Origin: an uncultured Lachnospiraceae bacterium
GTDB lineage: Bacteria; Bacillota; Clostridia; Lachnospirales; Lachnospiraceae
Assembly: GCA_958405355.1 (NCBI GenBank)
Contig: CATYEA010000077.1
Span: forward strand, 1 to 8,328
Length of the DNA: 8,328 nucleotides
Reading direction: 5' to 3'
Shown: in pieces, positions 1 to 6,379 of the stretch
Layout: every line of letters begins with the position of its first letter
How positions within the stretch are numbered: position 1 is the first letter of the stretch
The notes under the pieces: generated by a model
What the model was told of the DNA's origin: nothing
The model's database searches: none
The model's input: the letters and a program-made list of their open reading frames with translations, nothing else
Translations under genes and position numbers: made by a program

Positions 1-1727
1 GAAAATATCAGTTGACACCGGCTCAGTCTATGATTGCCAAACTGCCTGTTCTGACAGGAAAGACAGATACAGTAACTATGATGAGCTACGGTTTTGACCC
101 ATATTTGTCCGCATGGAGCCCATATCATGGCGCTGTTTATGCTGTTGTTCAGTCTGTTGCAAGGATTGTTGCAGCCGGCGGCGATATGACAAAGATTCGT
201 CTGACTTTCCAGGAATATTTCCGGAGAATGACGGAAGACCCGAAATGCTGGGGTGAACCGCTGTCCGCACTTCTTGGTGCCTATGAAGCTCAGATCGGTT
301 TCGGACTTCCGGCGATTGGCGGTAAGGACTCCATGTCCGGTTCCTTTAATGAAATGCATGTTCCGCCAACATTGGTTTCCTTTGCTGTGGATGTGGCAAA
401 ACAGCAGGATATTGTAACTTCTGAGCTGAAAAAAACTGGTGATAAGCTGGTTGTATTTAAGATTGCAAAAGATGAATATGATCTTCCGGTTTATGAAAAG
501 GTTATGGATGCCTACGGCAAGATTACCAAACTGGTTAATGATGGTATTTTGAAAGCAACTTACACGATTGGATTCGGCGGTCTGGCCGAAGCTGTCAGCA
601 AGATGGCCTTCGGTAATAAACTGGGTGTGACACTTGAAGGCAGCTTAGAAGCAGCAGAACTGTTCAAACCATACTATGGTGAAATTGTTGCAGAAGTAGC
701 GCCGGAAGATATGGATAAGCTGACTGCGGACTATGTGGTATGCGGTACAGTGACCGAAGCACCGGAATTTGTTTATAAAGATATGAAGGTAACGATGGAT
801 GAGGCCATTGCTGCCTGGACAAAACCTCTGGAATCCGTATTCCCTACCAGATCCGGCGTGGAAGAAAAGACAATTGATACCGGTTTATATGAAACAAAGG
901 ATATTTATATCTGCAAACATAAAGTGGCAAGACCAAAGGTATTTATTCCGGTATTCCCAGGCACAAACTGTGAATACGATACGATGAAAGCCTTTGAGAA
1001 AGCCGGAGCCGATGTAAAGACGGCCGTATTCCGTAATCTGAACGAAGGCATGATCCGTGAATCGGTAGACGAATACGTAAAGGCTATCAATGAAGCTCAG
1101 ATTTTAATGTTCCCTGGCGGTTTCAGTGCCGGTGATGAGCCGGATGGTTCCGCAAAATTCATTGCTTCTGTATTCCGGAATGAGCGGATTAAAGAAGCTG
1201 TGAATCAGCTCCTGAACCAGAGAGACGGACTGGCGCTTGGTATTTGTAATGGTTTCCAGGCCCTTATCAAGCTTGGACTTGTACCTTATGGTGAAATCAC
1301 ACCGCAGAAGGATGATTCACCAACATTGACGACCAACCATATCGGACGTCATATTTCCAAGATGGTTTATACAAAGGTTGTGACAAATAAGTCCCCATGG
1401 CTTCAGAAAGTGACACCGGGTGATGTATTTGCCATTCCGGCTTCCCATGGTGAAGGACGCTTTGTTGCCAGTGAAGCATGGATTAAGAAACTCTTTGAAA
1501 CCGGTTGTGTGGCAACCCAGTATGTGGATGTTAATGGCAATCCAACCATGGATGAAGATTTCAATCCAAATGGTTCTTACTATGCGATTGAAGGTATTAC
1601 CAGTCCGGATGGTCGTGTTCTTGGTAAGATGGCACATTCTGAGCGTATTGGCGACCATGTAGCTATGAATATTACAGGAAATCAGAATCAGCATATCTTT
1701 GAATCTGGTGTTGAATATTTTAAATAA
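1..1727 (+). CDS. purL: Phosphoribosylformylglycinamidine synthase, C-terminal part (5' truncated by window edge)
   Basis: FGAM synthase makes formylglycinamidine ribonucleotide from FGAR, ATP and glutamine in cytosolic purine synthesis. The frame is open to the left edge (first whole codon at base 3), so the true start lies outside; about 574 codons are present, roughly the last half of the ~1250-residue single-chain clade II enzyme found in clostridia and streptococci. The first part carries the second synthase-domain signature GGKDSMSG (about bases 321-344) and the AIRS-C-like domain. From about base 930 the class I glutamine amidotransferase domain begins (VFPGTNCEYD). The catalytic triad is visible: Cys at 1245-1247 in GICNGFQ, His at 1635-1637 and Glu at 1641-1643 in AHSER. 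The fused amidotransferase means no separate purQ is needed. The reading frame is intact and is followed by a strong terminator, so purL is the last gene of its transcript. Confidence 0.96.
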   Translation, partial: KYQLTPAQSMIAKLPVLTGKTDTVTMMSYGFDPYLSAWSPYHGAVYAVVQSVARIVAAGGDMTKIRLTFQEYFRRMTEDPKCWGEPLSALLGAYEAQIGFGLPAIGGKDSMSGSFNEMHVPPTLVSFAVDVAKQQDIVTSELKKTGDKLVVFKIAKDEYDLPVYEKVMDAYGKITKLVNDGILKATYTIGFGGLAEAVSKMAFGNKLGVTLEGSLEAAELFKPYYGEIVAEVAPEDMDKLTADYVVCGTVTEAPEFVYKDMKVTMDEAIAAWTKPLESVFPTRSGVEEKTIDTGLYETKDIYICKHKVARPKVFIPVFPGTNCEYDTMKAFEKAGADVKTAVFRNLNEGMIRESVDEYVKAINEAQILMFPGGFSAGDEPDGSAKFIASVFRNERIKEAVNQLLNQRDGLALGICNGFQALIKLGLVPYGEITPQKDDSPTLTTNHIGRHISKMVYTKVVTNKSPWLQKVTPGDVFAIPASHGEGRFVASEAWIKKLFETGCVATQYVDVNGNPTMDEDFNPNGSYYAIEGITSPDGRVLGKMAHSERIGDHVAMNITGNQNQHIFESGVEYFK

Positions 1728-1733
1728 TTAACT

Positions 1734-1789
1734 AAAAAACTTCTCCTTGGAAACCTTGTTATGAATGGTTTCTTCGGGGAAGTTTTTTT
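1734..1789 (+). terminator. Rho-independent terminator after purL
   Basis: Six A's plus CTTC (1734-1743) pair with GAAG plus six T's (1779-1788). The stem continues through TCC/GGG and an inner AAACC/GGTTT, broken by a small internal mismatch, with a loop around 1755-1766. The T-run is 1783-1789. The A-rich 5' side means it could also work on the minus strand, but no minus-strand gene ends here. Confidence 0.9.
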
Positions 1790-1823
1790 ATTTATGAATA
1801 TTTCAGAAAAGGCTATTCAATGC

Positions 1824-1852
1824 TTGACGAAAAGAAAACGTAGCGTTACAAT
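1824..1852 (+). promoter_or_regulatory. Sigma-A promoter of fucO
   Basis: TTGACG (1824-1829), a 17-bp spacer, and TACAAT (1847-1852) form a near-consensus housekeeping promoter. The predicted start near 1859 gives a leader of about 42 nt. The spacer contains an interrupted inverted repeat AACG-TAG-CGTT (1837-1847) abutting the -10 box, which could be an operator; this is inference. Confidence 0.75.
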
Positions 1853-1900
1853 TTTAACAAAGATAAAGGTTGCAAAAATATATAGTGGAGGTAGTTTAAA

Positions 1901-3049
1901 ATGGTAAACAGATTTGTACTTAACGAGACATCGTATCATGGAGCAGGAGCTATTCAGAGTATTCCTGACGAGATTAAGGGACGGGGATTTAAGAAAGCGT
2001 TTGTATGTTCTGACCCAGATCTGATTAAATTTAATGTGACAAAAAAGGTAACAGATGTTCTCGAAAATGCAGGGATTGATTATGAAATTTATTCTGAGAT
2101 CAAAGCCAATCCTTCCGTTGCCAATGTAAAAACGGGCGTAGAAGCTTTCAAAGCTTCCGATGCAGATTGTATTGTTGCTATCGGAGGGGGCTCTTCCATG
2201 GATACAGCAAAAGCCATTGGCATTATTATTACCAATCCGGAATTTGGCGATGTTGTCAGCCTGGAAGGTGTTGCTGAAACGAAGAATAAAGCGGTTCCGA
2301 TTATCGCTGTTCCGACAACAGCAGGTACAGCCGCTGAGGTAACGATTAATTACGTTATCACAGATGAAGAAAAACATCGTAAAATGGTATGCGTAGATGT
2401 TCATGACATTCCTGTAGTAGCAGTTGTTGACCCGGAAATGATGTCCTCTATGCCAAAGGGATTGACGGCCGCAACAGGTATGGATGCACTGACACATGCA
2501 ATTGAAGGTTATATTACGGCCGGTGCATGGGAACTTTCCGATATGTTTCATTTGAAAGCTATCGAAGTGATTGCCAGATCTCTCCGCGGTGCTGTAGATA
2601 ACACACCGGACGGCCGGGAAGGCATGGCTCTCGGACAGTACATTGCCGGCATGGGCTTTTCAAATGTAGGCCTTGGTATCGTTCATTCCATGGCACATCC
2701 TCTGGGAGCACTTTATGATACACCACACGGTGTAGCTAATGCCATTATCCTCCCGACAGTGATGGAATACAATGCACCAGCCACCGGCGATAAATACAAA
2801 TATATTGCACAGGCTATGGGAGTTGAAGGAACAGAAAACATGACTCAGGAAGAGTACCGCAAAGCAGCTGTTGATGCGGTAAGAAAACTTTCCCAGGATG
2901 TTGGTATTCCGGCAGACTTAAAAGAAATCGTTAAACCGGAAGATGTAGATTTCCTGGCCCAGTCTGCTTTTGATGATGCCTGCAGACCTGGCAATCCAAG
3001 AGAGACAAGCGTTGCTGAAATCGCTGAACTTTATCGCTCATTAATGTAA
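1901..3049 (+). CDS. fucO: Lactaldehyde reductase / propanediol oxidoreductase, iron-containing group III alcohol dehydrogenase
   Basis: It is predicted to reduce L-lactaldehyde to L-1,2-propanediol with NADH in the cytosol, the redox-balancing end step of anaerobic fucose or rhamnose breakdown. The 382 residues match the length of E. coli FucO and resemble it closely throughout (for example VTINYVITDEEK, ATGxDALTHAIEGYI, YxAGMGFSNVGLG). The nucleotide-binding segment GGGSSMD is at 95-101, and PTTAGTAAEVT at 138-148 is typical of the family. The Fe2+ ligands expected from FucO are all present: D195, H199, H262, H276. The start is ATG 1901 with GGAGG at 1887-1891, 9 nt upstream. The gene has its own promoter and terminator and no fucose or rhamnose genes adjoin it in this window. 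It could act on other short aldehydes or diols; the family call is certain, the substrate less so. Confidence 0.9.
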   Translation: MVNRFVLNETSYHGAGAIQSIPDEIKGRGFKKAFVCSDPDLIKFNVTKKVTDVLENAGIDYEIYSEIKANPSVANVKTGVEAFKASDADCIVAIGGGSSMDTAKAIGIIITNPEFGDVVSLEGVAETKNKAVPIIAVPTTAGTAAEVTINYVITDEEKHRKMVCVDVHDIPVVAVVDPEMMSSMPKGLTAATGMDALTHAIEGYITAGAWELSDMFHLKAIEVIARSLRGAVDNTPDGREGMALGQYIAGMGFSNVGLGIVHSMAHPLGALYDTPHGVANAIILPTVMEYNAPATGDKYKYIAQAMGVEGTENMTQEEYRKAAVDAVRKLSQDVGIPADLKEIVKPEDVDFLAQSAFDDACRPGNPRETSVAEIAELYRSLM

Positions 3050-3051
3050 AT

Positions 3052-3106
3052 AAAAAACGTTATCTCCGAAAGAATCATTTAAAGATTCTGAAGAGATAAC
3101 GTTTTT
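3052..3106. terminator. Bidirectional terminator between fucO and the converging zinc-ribbon gene
   Basis: A-run 3052-3057 plus CGTTATCTC (3058-3066) pairs with GAGATAACG (3093-3101) plus a T-run (3102-3106). An inner AGAATC/GATTCT stem (3071-3076 with 3084-3089) encloses a short loop. Both flanks give a U-tract on their own strand, so it can end fucO on the plus strand and the GNAT/zinc-ribbon transcript on the minus strand. Confidence 0.9.
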
Positions 3107-3109
3107 CTT

Positions 3110-3349
3110 TTATCGTTTCATATTTAAATCACATTGATTATCTTTGTAATCGATAATGACTTTTTCACAACTTCGGCAGAGAAATGCAATGACTGCAGCT
3201 GATCTTGTAAATGAACTTTCGGATAAGACGACGGTACCTTTATAAAAACGGGCATATGGGATATGGTACAGTTTTTTTCTCCAGCTTATTTCGGCGGCAT
3301 TTTCTATAAATCCCTGTTCCATTTCTTCGTTACAATAGGGACATTTCAT
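3110..3349 (-). CDS. Small zinc-ribbon protein, DUF6487-like
   Basis: A 79-residue protein of unknown function. It opens with MKCPYC and has a second pair CRSC, giving C3, C6, C58 and C61 as a likely single zinc site. The closing KVIIDY segment and the central VVLSESSF are typical, as I recall, of the DUF6487 group common in Firmicutes. There is no signal peptide or clear membrane span, so it is probably cytosolic. The start is ATG at 3349: AAGGAGG (bases 3359-3363 and beyond on the plus strand) sits 9 nt away, whereas an in-frame TTG at 3355 would be only 3 nt from it. The start lies inside the upstream acetyltransferase gene (20-bp overlap), so the two are probably translationally coupled. 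The role is unknown; a redox, metal or nucleic-acid contact function is possible but not shown. Confidence 0.8.
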   Translation of the reverse strand: MKCPYCNEEMEQGFIENAAEISWRKKLYHIPYARFYKGTVVLSESSFTRSAAVIAFLCRSCEKVIIDYKDNQCDLNMKR

Positions 3350-3716
3350 TGGCAAATTCCTCCTTTTTAATTTGTTTTGAAAAGGTCATGACGTAATTCA
3401 TGAGAAAAATTCCATTACGCTCGACCAGTTGTTTCTGAATGACTCTATATCCGCGTTCTTCAAAAAAGGGTTTTGCAGTAATTGAGGCATGTGTCACGAT
3501 TTCCTGGCTGCTGGAGACATTTTCGAGGGTGGTACAGTTGATGGAAGCGATTCCTTGGCCCTGAAAATCTTTATGTACACAGAGTCTGTCCAGATATCCG
3601 TGGGTATCAATATCTCCAAAACCGACAAAATCTTTAGCATTGACTTCATGTACGGTGTTATAAAATAATTCATATAAAGTTTTGCAATCGGATGGTTTAT
3701 ATAATCGGAAAAACAT
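3330..3716 (-). CDS. GNAT-family N-acetyltransferase, YafP-like, internally shortened
   Basis: A predicted acetyl-CoA-dependent N-acetyltransferase; substrate unknown. The 128 residues show the acetyl-CoA pyrophosphate-binding motif QGQGIA (52-57) after YLDRLCVHKDF, and the family signature ASITAKPFFEERGYRV (77-92), shared with E. coli YafP. The N-terminal FRLYKPSDCKTLYELFYNTVHEVNAKD is also typical. However, it runs straight into FVGFGDID at residue 30, where relatives carry roughly 35 more residues (helix 2 and the first central strands). This looks like an in-frame internal deletion, so the fold may be impaired; the protein also has an extra C-terminal tail. The start ATG 3716 has no Shine-Dalgarno sequence and lies only 6 nt from a perfect -10 box, suggesting a leaderless mRNA. 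The gene overlaps the zinc-ribbon gene downstream. It may be a decaying gene. Confidence 0.75.
   Translation of the reverse strand: MFFRLYKPSDCKTLYELFYNTVHEVNAKDFVGFGDIDTHGYLDRLCVHKDFQGQGIASINCTTLENVSSSQEIVTHASITAKPFFEERGYRVIQKQLVERNGIFLMNYVMTFSKQIKKEEFANEMSLL
3359..3363 (-). promoter_or_regulatory. Ribosome binding site of the zinc-ribbon gene
   Basis: On the minus strand an A-run followed by GGAGG ends at base 3359, 9 nt before ATG 3349. It lies within the acetyltransferase coding region and decides for ATG 3349 over TTG 3355. Confidence 0.8.
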
Positions 3717-3722
3717 AATTTG

Positions 3723-3751
3723 ATTATATATAGAATAGAGATAATTGTCAA
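3723..3751 (-). promoter_or_regulatory. Perfect consensus sigma-A promoter of the GNAT/zinc-ribbon unit
   Basis: On the minus strand TTGACA (3751-3746), a 17-bp spacer and TATAAT (3728-3723) match both consensus hexamers exactly. A start 7 nt past the -10 box falls on the A of ATG 3716, so the transcript would have almost no leader. The first 17 bases match the CNNM-gene promoter at 16 positions. Confidence 0.85.
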
Positions 3752-3886
3752 AGCCTGCCGATGGATAATGATTGAAAGCCAGATGTCTGCCATGCTAAAA
3801 TAGGCATATCCGGAAGGCCCTTCTGGCTGACCGAAATCTTTTTTATTCAAAGCTTTAGTCAAAGCAACATATTCAAAAAATAGCAC
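3752..3886 (-). other. Possible gene remnant in the intergenic stretch
   Basis: Between the divergent GNAT and Rpn-like genes lies a stretch open on the minus strand that reads, from GTG 3886, VLFFEYVALTKALNKK before losing any recognisable pattern and running into the GNAT promoter. The first 15 or so residues resemble, from memory, the N-terminus of a nucleotidyltransferase-like family, but the rest does not. An interrupted inverted repeat (CCGGAAGG-C-CCTTCTGG, 3810-3826) lies in its middle. It may be a truncated gene end left by rearrangement, or chance; support is weak. Confidence 0.2.
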
Positions 3887-3896
3887 GACAAGAGAA

Positions 3897-3901
3897 GGGA
3901 G
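3897..3901 (+). promoter_or_regulatory. Ribosome binding site of the Rpn-like gene
   Basis: GGGAG lies 8 nt before ATG 3910 but only 2 nt before the in-frame ATG 3904, which favours 3910 as the start. Confidence 0.65.
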
Positions 3902-3909
3902 AAATGCCT

Positions 3910-4941
3910 ATGGCAAACAACTTAAGGAAATATTTTCCGATGCTGCGGAGTCGGGAGGAAGTCCTGAAAAGGATTGATGAAGAAAAAAGCTTAAGAGAAA
4001 CTTATTACTCATGGAGGGAGGAAGAACGGGAGGATTTTCTTGGTATGTGTACCGGGACCCGGGGCGCCAAAATGCTCTACGACGGTTTTTTCAAAGAGGT
4101 CATGAACCCGGAGTATGCTCCGCAGCGTCTGAGTGATTTCTTGTCAGAAGTTTTAGGAGCGGTCGTCCGGGTAAAGAGTGTCCTTCCCAATGACACAATT
4201 CGGCTGATGGATGAAAGTTCGTTACTTGTCCTGGACATCGTCGTAGAGTTTGAGGACGGCCGGATTGCCAACGTAGAGGTTCAGAAAATCGGCTATCTTT
4301 TTCCAGGAGAACGGAGTGCCTGTTATTCGGCCGACCTTTTGCTGCGCCAGTATAAACGGCTGCGGGATGAGCGGAAAAAGCAGTTCAGTTACCGTGACAT
4401 AAAAACAGTCTACACGATTGTTCTTTTTGAACACAGCCCGGAGGAATTCCAGGCCTATCCCGGAGTTTACCGGCACTGTTTTGAGCAGACATCAGATACT
4501 GGGGTTAAGCTGAAAGTACCTCAGAAATTTATTTATATAACGCTTGACATCTTTAAAAAAAAACAGCACAATGAAGGAGAAAGAATACATAACAGGTTAG
4601 AGGCATGGTTGACTTTCTTTAGCAGGGATGAGCCGGTGATGATTCTTCGATTAATCGAGGAATATCCGGAGTTTCGGGCCCTGTATGAAGATGTTTTCGA
4701 GCTATGCCGGAATGTGGAGGGCCTTATGGAAATATTTTCAAAAGAGTTGTTGGAGATGGACCGGAACACAGTCAAGTTGATGGTAGACCTGATGCAGGAA
4801 AAGATTGATAAGCAGGAGCAGGTGATTCAAGCGAAGGATGCGGAATTAGAGCAGAAGGATGCAGAGCTTGAGGCTGTCAGGCAGGAAATGGCCAGGCGGA
4901 TTGCTGAGCTGGAAAAAAAGTTAGCAGAGAGAAGAAAATGA
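3910..4941 (+). CDS. Rpn/PD-(D/E)XK nuclease family transposase-like protein
   Basis: Predicted member of the Rpn (recombination-promoting nuclease, YhgA-like; PDDEXK_2-type) family of DNA endonucleases, which are annotated as putative transposases and in E. coli linked to recA-independent recombination and phage defence. The 343 residues contain the entry segment TRGAKMLYDGFFKEV (about 50-64) and PQRLSDFLSEVLG (71-83). The nuclease core has D109 in LLVLDIVVE and E123-V-Q125 in NVEVQ, the usual D...ExQ form of the active site in this family. The C-terminal part (about 290-343) is a charged coiled coil with a tandem KDAELE(Q/A) repeat. The start is ATG 3910 by ribosome-site spacing; ATG 3904 is the alternative. 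It stands alone, with no inverted repeats or partner gene seen, and is intact. A nine-A run (4555-4563) and a strong internal start (4726) are notable. Confidence 0.85.
   Translation: MANNLRKYFPMLRSREEVLKRIDEEKSLRETYYSWREEEREDFLGMCTGTRGAKMLYDGFFKEVMNPEYAPQRLSDFLSEVLGAVVRVKSVLPNDTIRLMDESSLLVLDIVVEFEDGRIANVEVQKIGYLFPGERSACYSADLLLRQYKRLRDERKKQFSYRDIKTVYTIVLFEHSPEEFQAYPGVYRHCFEQTSDTGVKLKVPQKFIYITLDIFKKKQHNEGERIHNRLEAWLTFFSRDEPVMILRLIEEYPEFRALYEDVFELCRNVEGLMEIFSKELLEMDRNTVKLMVDLMQEKIDKQEQVIQAKDAELEQKDAELEAVRQEMARRIAELEKKLAERRK
4726..4941 (+). CDS. Possible intragenic small protein from the 3' end of the Rpn-like gene (RpnS-like)
   Basis: An in-frame ATG at 4726 is preceded by GGAGGG (4716-4721) with a 4-nt gap, as good a ribosome site as that of the phospholipase-like gene here (GGAGG then 4 nt). 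It would give a 71-residue protein identical to residues 273-343 of the nuclease: a helical lead (MEIFSKELLEMDRNTV) then the coiled coil. In E. coli, rpn genes are known to encode a separately translated C-terminal protein (RpnS) that blocks the full-length toxic nuclease. By analogy this product could pair with and restrain the long form. Only the start signal is seen; no internal promoter was recognised, and a GGAGG can arise by chance in purine-rich coding sequence. Confidence 0.35.
   Translation: MEIFSKELLEMDRNTVKLMVDLMQEKIDKQEQVIQAKDAELEQKDAELEAVRQEMARRIAELEKKLAERRK
4834..4875 (+). repeat. Tandem seven-codon repeat in the coiled-coil region
   Basis: Two adjacent 21-base units encode KDAELEQ and KDAELEA, one heptad each. 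The bases differ at several synonymous sites, so the copy is not very recent. It extends the coiled coil by one register-preserving turn. Confidence 0.6.
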
Positions 4942-4969
4942 ATATACGAAAGATAAAAGAGAAGTATGA

Positions 4970-5021
4970 AAAAACTGATAGACAATGGCTGTTTGAAAAT
5001 TAGCCCTGTCTATCAGTTTTT
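4970..5021. terminator. Bidirectional terminator between the Rpn-like and CNNM genes
   Basis: A perfect 15-bp inverted repeat (4970-4984 with 5007-5021) flanked by A-run and T-run, with an inner GGCT/AGCC pairing (4987-4990 with 5002-5005). It provides a U-tract on either strand and thus ends both converging genes. Confidence 0.92.
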
Positions 5022-5033
5022 GTTTGTAAGCTA

Positions 5034-6341
5034 TTATTTATGTTCCGGCTCCATGTTTTCCTCCGGCTCAGTCAGATAAACATGGATGGTATCTATTCGG
5101 TTTTTATCCATTTTTTCAATAACAAATCGGATATAATCTTCGGTGATTTCTTCGCCTTCGGTCGGAATATGTTCCAGGATATTGATCATATGACCGGCAA
5201 TGGAATCATAGTCGTCGGATTCGATGCGGCAGCCAAAGGTTTCATTGATATCATCCAGGCGGGTAGAACCGTCAACAAGGTATTCGCTTGTGCTCAGTTT
5301 CTGGATGGCGTCTACTTCATCGTCATCGTATTCATCACGAATCTCTCCGACGATTTCTTCGAGAAGGTCTTCCAGAGTGATAATACCGGCTGTAGAACCG
5401 TATTCATCCAGAACAATGGTGATGTTGATCGAATTTTCACGCATCTGAATAAGCAGATCCGATGTTTTTTGATATTCATAAGTAAAATAAGGCTCACGGA
5501 GCAGTTCAGAAAGTTTGAATTCTTCTTTGCTGCCTTCGTAGTTGAAAAAGTCTTTCAGTGTAACAATGCCGATGACATTGTCTTTGGTTTCTTCATAAAC
5601 CGGGAGACGGCTGTACATATCTTTTTTAAAGACGCTGCGCAGTTCGTCATAAGATGCCTCCACAGGTACAGAAACCATGTCGATTCGCGGAACCATGACA
5701 TCCTTCGCAAGGGAGTCGCCAAAATCAACCACGTTATTGATCATTTCTTTTTCTTCGCTTTCAAGGACACCTTCTTCATGGCTTACATCAATAATTGTCA
5801 AAAGTTCATTTTCTGTCATGACCCGTTCTTTGCCGGTAAAGCGCATACCGAGGAGTTTCATCAGACCAAAGGAAATTTTATTGACAATAAAAATCAATGG
5901 TGTGAAGATGACGGTAAGCCAGTAGATCGGTTTGATATAGATGAAACAAATCCGTTCAGCGGAATGGGTGGCTATGGATTTTGGTGTAATCTCACCAAAT
6001 ACCAGAATAATAAGCGTCAGTACACCGGTGGATATACCGATGGCTGTAGCTGTTTTTGATGCCAGCCCCAGATTCATCATAATACGGGTGATCATCGTGG
6101 TTGTCAGCGAAGATGCGGACAGATTGACAATATTGTTACCAATCAGAATAGCACTGAGCATTTTTTGAGGCTCTTCAATAATCTTACGGATAAGGGCAGC
6201 CCTTGGACGGCCTTCCTCCTCAAAGGTTCGTATACGGATTTTGTTGACCGTGGTAAACGCGGTTTCCGCTGAAGAGAAAAATGCTGATAAAAGTACGAGA
6301 ATAATCAGCGTGATTAGTTGCGCCACACTCGTGGGATCCAA
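5034..6341 (-). CDS. CNNM-domain / CBS-pair / CorC-HlyC membrane protein (hemolysin family, putative Mg2+ or divalent-cation transporter)
   Basis: A 435-residue inner-membrane protein of the hemolysin C/CorC/CNNM family, implicated in Mg2+ or Co2+ movement across the membrane; the 'hemolysin' name is historical. The N-terminal CNNM (DUF21) domain covers about 5-190, with hydrophobic segments near 8-28, 61-82, 98-117 and 132-156 and the signature SAFFSSAETA (19-28). A CBS pair follows (about 208-335), with VMVPRIDMVSV (215-225) and LDEYGSTAGIITLEDLLEEIVGEI (311-334), then a C-terminal CorC_HlyC domain (about 345-425). The start is TTG 6341, chosen because AGGAGA lies 9 nt upstream and MDPTSVAQL is a normal beginning for this family; no better in-frame ATG exists nearby. 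It is transcribed from its own promoter, divergent from the phospholipase-like gene. Length and domains are complete; ion specificity cannot be read. Confidence 0.92.
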   Translation of the reverse strand: MDPTSVAQLITLIILVLLSAFFSSAETAFTTVNKIRIRTFEEEGRPRAALIRKIIEEPQKMLSAILIGNNIVNLSASSLTTTMITRIMMNLGLASKTATAIGISTGVLTLIILVFGEITPKSIATHSAERICFIYIKPIYWLTVIFTPLIFIVNKISFGLMKLLGMRFTGKERVMTENELLTIIDVSHEEGVLESEEKEMINNVVDFGDSLAKDVMVPRIDMVSVPVEASYDELRSVFKKDMYSRLPVYEETKDNVIGIVTLKDFFNYEGSKEEFKLSELLREPYFTYEYQKTSDLLIQMRENSINITIVLDEYGSTAGIITLEDLLEEIVGEIRDEYDDDEVDAIQKLSTSEYLVDGSTRLDDINETFGCRIESDDYDSIAGHMINILEHIPTEGEEITEDYIRFVIEKMDKNRIDTIHVYLTEPEENMEPEHK

Positions 6342-6350
6342 ATAAAATCA

Positions 6351-6356
6351 TCTCCT
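6351..6356 (-). promoter_or_regulatory. Ribosome binding site fixing a TTG start for the CNNM gene
   Basis: AGGAGA on the minus strand lies 9 nt before TTG 6341. The ATG formed by the end of this site (6351-6349) is out of frame, so TTG is the start. Confidence 0.75.
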
Positions 6357-6379
6357 GTAATTTAATATTATAATGAAAG

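Noticed and set aside
1817..2551. 244-codon open frame on the minus strand opposite fucO
   Set aside because: It is Cys-, Asn- and Phe-rich with no motif, has no ribosome site, and lies antisense to a clearly conserved gene.
3810..3826. Interrupted inverted repeat as a terminator or transposon end
   Set aside because: The nearest T-run begins about 11 bases beyond the stem and no matching copy flanks the Rpn-like gene, so neither role is supported.
3494..3886. 130-codon minus-strand frame overlapping the GNAT start
   Set aside because: Most of it is an out-of-frame reading through the GNAT gene and its promoter; only the first few residues look protein-like, recorded as a possible remnant.
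3910..4941. Complete insertion sequence around the Rpn-like gene
   Set aside because: No terminal inverted repeats, target-site duplication or second transposition gene could be found; genes of this family usually stand alone.
5040..6059. 339-codon open frame on the plus strand opposite the CNNM gene
   Set aside because: It is strongly Phe/Asp/Asn-biased, the typical mirror of a membrane and acidic protein; no motif or start signal, and the minus-strand gene is complete and conserved.
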